The notes under the pieces are model-generated. The model was not told the origin of the DNA. It ran no database searches and was given only the letters and a program-made list of their open reading frames with translations. Position numbers and translations under genes: made by a program. DNA of 64,000 nt, from contig CANQTF010000002.1 of the NCBI GenBank assembly GCA_947626745.1, forward strand, positions 62,001-126,000, in the 5' to 3' direction. Shown in pieces: positions 60,912 through 64,000 of the stretch. Origin of the DNA: an uncultured Lachnospiraceae bacterium. GTDB taxonomy: Bacteria > Bacillota > Clostridia > Lachnospirales > Lachnospiraceae. How positions within the stretch are numbered: position 1 is the first letter of the stretch; the number at the start of each line of letters is the position of its first letter.

Positions 60912-62000
60912 ATGAGAGATTTTGACAGAACAGCAGAAGAGATCATGCAGCGATCCGTGGAAATAAAGGGCGCGATGCTTGCAAAGATCCAGGGGAAAGG
61001 TGCGCCGGTCATCTTCGGGGCAGGAAACTGCGGCCACAGAATATATGATCTGCTTCGGGAATACCATATTGAGGTGGGGGCTTTCTGTGATAACAGGATG
61101 GCAGGGAATACCGATCAGGCGACAGGGCGCAAGATCGTAAGTCCTGAAGAACTGCGGGATGCGTTTGCTGCGTCTCCGATATTGCTCTGTGTGGATAATG
61201 AAGAAGCCTGTCGGGCCATAGAAGGACAACTGCAGCAGCTGGGCGTTGACATTTCACGTCTTCATCGGATGCACAGGTTTTTTTATTGGAAGACGGAACA
61301 GTACTTTGCGGCGAACAGAGAGCGGTACAGGAACGTATACGGAATGCTGGAGGATGAACGGTCCAGACAGGTATACTTGAAAAAGCTTGAGAAAACTTTT
61401 TTGCTGCGGAGTATGGGGGACGCGGTCAGTTCGGCGGAAGAAGAATATTTTGATGAAAAAGTAGCGCTGACGGATCAGGAGGTCTTCATCGACTGCGGAG
61501 GCTATGACGGAGATACTTCGGTCAGCTTTATCAAGCATTGCAAGGGAAGATACAGGGACATCGTGATCTTCGAGCCAGAGTCCTGCAAGAAAGAGAAGAT
61601 TGCAGGGAACATGGGAGAACATCCGTATACGCTGTGTCAGTACGGCGTGTGGAGCGGTCATCAGAAGCTCTCTTTCAGCGCTTTTGGTACGGCAGCTTCC
61701 CAGATATCGGAGCACGGGACCGGCGGGAGTGTGATCGAGACAGTCTCTCTCGACGAGACGGTCTATGACAGGCAGCCGACTTATATTAAGATGGATATAG
61801 AAGGCGCGGAGCAGGAGGCTCTGAAAGGGGCGGACAAGATCATACGGGATTACAGGCCGAAGCTGGCGGTCTGTATTTATCACAAGCCCGAGGATATGTT
61901 TGTGATTCCGGAAATGGTCAAAGCGCTCAACCCGGACTACAGACTGTATGTGCGGCAGTACACGGACGCCTGGTACGATACGGTCCTGTATGCGCTGTAA
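60912..62000 (+). CDS. FkbM family methyltransferase with N-terminal Rossmann-like module
   Basis: 362 aa. Module at about 25-115 (APVIFGAGNCGHRIYDLL, GAFCDNRMAG). FkbM domain: EVFIDCGGYDGDTSVSFI, IVIFEPESCKKEKIAGNM, TYIKMDIEGAEQEALKGADK and KLAVCIYHKPEDM. It has the same architecture as the A+T-rich 44958 gene but no poly-G, and is clearly diverged from it. Start at 60912 because AGAGGAGG lies 5 bases before; an upstream GTG at 60891 is in frame but would include that site. Confidence 0.9.
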   Translation: MRDFDRTAEEIMQRSVEIKGAMLAKIQGKGAPVIFGAGNCGHRIYDLLREYHIEVGAFCDNRMAGNTDQATGRKIVSPEELRDAFAASPILLCVDNEEACRAIEGQLQQLGVDISRLHRMHRFFYWKTEQYFAANRERYRNVYGMLEDERSRQVYLKKLEKTFLLRSMGDAVSSAEEEYFDEKVALTDQEVFIDCGGYDGDTSVSFIKHCKGRYRDIVIFEPESCKKEKIAGNMGEHPYTLCQYGVWSGHQKLSFSAFGTAASQISEHGTGGSVIETVSLDETVYDRQPTYIKMDIEGAEQEALKGADKIIRDYRPKLAVCIYHKPEDMFVIPEMVKALNPDYRLYVRQYTDAWYDTVLYAL

Positions 62001-62038
62001 GGAAAGTGACGGTTTAAGCCGCAGAAAGGATATTGGCA

Positions 62039-63376
62039 ATGCAGATCATCAGTATCATCCGCTCTATAATCGATCCGAACCGTCCAAGACAGGGAATAAC
62101 GGATCTTCTCCGATCCGGCTGTGACAACGCCCTGCTGGATTTTGCGGCAGTCTGCCCGCCCGACATATTGGAAAAAGTGGGAAAGTCTGATTTTAAGAGC
62201 ACGCGTTACACGGCCGCTGCAGAAGATCCGAAGCAGTTGGGCGGGCTCATGAGGGGGCTGACGGAGCAGGGCAGGGCGGCAGGACTGACTTTTCCCATTG
62301 CCAAAGCGCCGTATACGGCAGTCGATACGAAGCGTAACGATCTGACGGACAGGCTGTTGGCACTGGCGTTGGAATGCATTAAGATCTGCGGCGCGCAAGG
62401 CTGCAGTTATCTGATCGTCAGGCCGCCTATGGCGGCTGTCGGGCCTACAGCAAAAGAGGGCAGCGATGATCCGTTAGAGGATGCTTATAGCGGATTCTAC
62501 CTCACCCTTGCCCGGACCGCCCGCGAGAACCGTGTCACGATCCTTCTGGAAAATCAGTGCAGGGATATAGGCGGACATCTGGTGCGTGGATTCTGCGCGG
62601 AAGAACGGGAAGCGGCGGTTCTGGTGGACGAATTGAATCGCTTGGCAGCGGAGCGGTATGGCTCTTGGACCGGACAGCAGGACGACTATTTCGGCTTCTG
62701 CATGAATGTGGGCATCTGCAATCTCTGCGGACAAAATATGTATGATTTTGCCACAGCTTTGGGCGATCGGATCAAGGCAGTCATATTGCGCGACTGCGAC
62801 GGCAGCAGCGATGCATCTCAACTCTCCTTTACATGTGTGAAAAAGGGCCAGCCGCAGACAGACTGGCTGAATCTGATCCGCGGACTTAGGCGGATCCGGT
62901 TTGACGGCTGTCTGATCATGGATTACGCGGATACGGCGGCGGCCTGTTCGCCGATCCTCAAGCCGCAGCTGCTTGCTCTGGCAAAAGCACAGGGAGATTA
63001 TTTCGCATGGCAGATCGGCATGGAGCGGATGCTTGCACAATACTCTTCCCGGGTGCTCTTCGGCGCGGGGAATATGTGCCGAAATTATATGAAAAATTAT
63101 GGGGAGGCCTATCCGCCGCTTTTTACTTGCGATAATAATAAATCTTTGTGGGATACAGATTTTTGCGGCCTGACGGTCAGATCGCCGGAGGCGCTTAGGA
63201 GTCTGCCGTCTGATTGCGCGATCTTTATTTGTAATATTTATTACAGGGAGATAGAAGCGCAGTTGAAGGATATGGGGCTTCCGAATCCGATCGTATATTT
63301 TAATGACGAGTATATGCCGACTTTTTATGTGGACAGGCTTGATGCGGTGACGAGAAAGTACGATGGGCAGGTATGA
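62039..63376 (+). CDS. TIM-barrel sugar isomerase/epimerase-like protein with C-terminal Rossmann-like module
   Basis: 445 aa. The first about 300 residues match the xylose-isomerase-like AP-endonuclease/TIM barrel: ALLDFAAVCPPDILEK, GCSYLIVRPP, RVTILLENQCRDIGGHLVRG (the Glu metal ligand), GFCMNVGICNLCGQNMYDFA and IKAVILRDCDG. The module fills about 340-435 (SRVLFGAGNMCRNYMKNYG, FTCDNNKSLW). It may isomerise or epimerise a sugar or sugar-phosphate precursor. ATG 62039 has AAAGGA 8 bases upstream; TTG 62033 is less likely. Confidence 0.82.
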   Translation: MQIISIIRSIIDPNRPRQGITDLLRSGCDNALLDFAAVCPPDILEKVGKSDFKSTRYTAAAEDPKQLGGLMRGLTEQGRAAGLTFPIAKAPYTAVDTKRNDLTDRLLALALECIKICGAQGCSYLIVRPPMAAVGPTAKEGSDDPLEDAYSGFYLTLARTARENRVTILLENQCRDIGGHLVRGFCAEEREAAVLVDELNRLAAERYGSWTGQQDDYFGFCMNVGICNLCGQNMYDFATALGDRIKAVILRDCDGSSDASQLSFTCVKKGQPQTDWLNLIRGLRRIRFDGCLIMDYADTAAACSPILKPQLLALAKAQGDYFAWQIGMERMLAQYSSRVLFGAGNMCRNYMKNYGEAYPPLFTCDNNKSLWDTDFCGLTVRSPEALRSLPSDCAIFICNIYYREIEAQLKDMGLPNPIVYFNDEYMPTFYVDRLDAVTRKYDGQV

Positions 63377-63472
63377 CGCCTGATATCGATTGAAGGATGC
63401 GCATTTCTGTCCGGATCCGGAGCGGGCGATGCGCGCCAAATGCGGAAAACATGGGAAAAGAGGACATGGCGG

Positions 63473-64000
63473 ATGACAGGGATCGGCGTACAGACCAAAA
63501 ATGTGATAAGCGATGAGAACCCACAGGACGGATTCCGGCTGCTGAAACAGGCGGGTTTTTCCGACGTTGATTTCAGCCTGAACGGATACCTTCTGAATAC
63601 GGACTTATATCGCAATTCGTTAAACCAATTTTTTGACAGAAGCGCTGCAGAGCTGGAGGCGTATTTTACACCGCACAAACGGGCGGCCAAGGAGGCCGGT
63701 ATCTCGATCAGCCAGATGCATATGCCGTATCCGGCCTATATCCCTACGGCGAAAAAAGAGGTCAATGAATACCTGTGGAATGAGGTGGCGCCTAAGAGTA
63801 TGCAGGTCTGTCATTTTTTAGAGTGTCCCTATATCGTGATACACGGCTTCAAGCTGGCCAGATATCTTGGCTCGGAGGATGCGGAATGGGAGCGGACGGA
63901 GAGGTTCTTGGATCATCTTGCGCCGACGGCTAAAGAAATGGGGATCACGGTCTGTATCGAGAATTTATATGACAATGTCGGCGGTCATCTGGTGGAAGGG
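63473..64000 (+). CDS. Second TIM-barrel sugar isomerase/epimerase-like protein (cut by the window edge)
   Basis: The frame is open from ATG 63473 to the last base (176 codons seen, 3' end missing). AGAGGA at 63459-63464 precedes the start; an in-frame ATG at 63440 adds 11 residues without a site. Visible parts are GIGVQTKNVISDE, GFRLLKQAGFSDVDFSLNG, HFLECPYIVIHGFKLA and ITVCIENLYDNVGGHLVEG. The last segment parallels LLENQCRDIGGHLVRG in the preceding gene, so the two are paralogues and may act on related substrates. Confidence 0.82.
   Translation, partial: MTGIGVQTKNVISDENPQDGFRLLKQAGFSDVDFSLNGYLLNTDLYRNSLNQFFDRSAAELEAYFTPHKRAAKEAGISISQMHMPYPAYIPTAKKEVNEYLWNEVAPKSMQVCHFLECPYIVIHGFKLARYLGSEDAEWERTERFLDHLAPTAKEMGITVCIENLYDNVGGHLVEG

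Noticed and set aside
1-64000. CRISPR arrays and complete insertion sequences
   Set aside because: No regularly spaced repeats and no transposase other than the Rpn-type nuclease gene were found on either strand.

Overview
The window looks like chromosome of a low-to-mid GC member of the Bacillota, most likely class Clostridia and probably Lachnospiraceae. The evidence is strong AGGAGG-type ribosome binding sites, GTG and TTG starts, MutS2, YhaM, the long-form RlmD, an orphan carB and Spx/ArsC-like proteins. The species is an inference. No rRNA, tRNA, CRISPR array or complete insertion sequence was seen.

Layout. 0-13.3 kb is mostly GC-rich housekeeping: AIR-synthase-like protein, Lrp/AsnC regulator, aminotransferase and trmL on +; a two-component system and mutS2 on -; then a phase-variable-looking polysaccharide deacetylase, a catalytically dead HtrA/PDZ protein, yhaM and rlmD. 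13.3-23.9 kb is an A+T-rich defence and addiction island. It holds a single-chain SIR2-(APAZ)-PIWI Argonaute, a SEFIR/TIR-transmembrane protein joined in frame to the 3' half of an unrelated GC-richer acyltransferase gene, an XRE antitoxin with a decapitated hipA remnant, a RelE/ParE toxin-antitoxin pair, a single-polypeptide restriction-modification enzyme, and decayed fragments including a KilA-N piece. A 66-bp imperfect direct repeat lies on each side of the toxin-antitoxin and restriction genes. 23.9-34.4 kb is GC-rich metabolism: adenosine-deaminase-like enzyme, nitrilase-type hydrolase, ArsC/Spx-like protein, MATE exporter, S66 peptidase, GNAT acetyltransferase, a frameshifted aldo/keto reductase, and carB on the minus strand.

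34.6-64 kb (running off the right edge) is a large co-directional glycan locus. It encodes a glycerophosphotransferase-like protein, two cytidylyltransferase fusions, a GDPD, LicD, glycosyltransferases of the GT2, GT4, GT11, WbsX and RgpF types, FkbM, TylF and other methyltransferases, a radical SAM enzyme and TIM-barrel sugar isomerases. The composition is mosaic: GC-rich ends enclose an A+T-rich core (about 39.4-57.2 kb) that carries a GC-richer Rpn nuclease insertion. The phosphotransfer and CDP-alditol genes suggest a surface polymer with glycerol-phosphate-like parts; no flippase, polymerase or exporter is in view.

Two system-level signals stand out. First, five poly-G tracts of 7-9 bases occur, all in or directly before glycan genes; two of them currently put a methyltransferase domain out of frame, one is fused to a Shine-Dalgarno sequence, and two are in frame. 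This is the pattern of slipped-strand phase variation. Second, one small Rossmann-like module (GxG near its start, then an IDN-like motif about 20-25 residues later) recurs in about fifteen different proteins of the locus, at N-terminal, internal or C-terminal positions, joined to unrelated catalytic domains.
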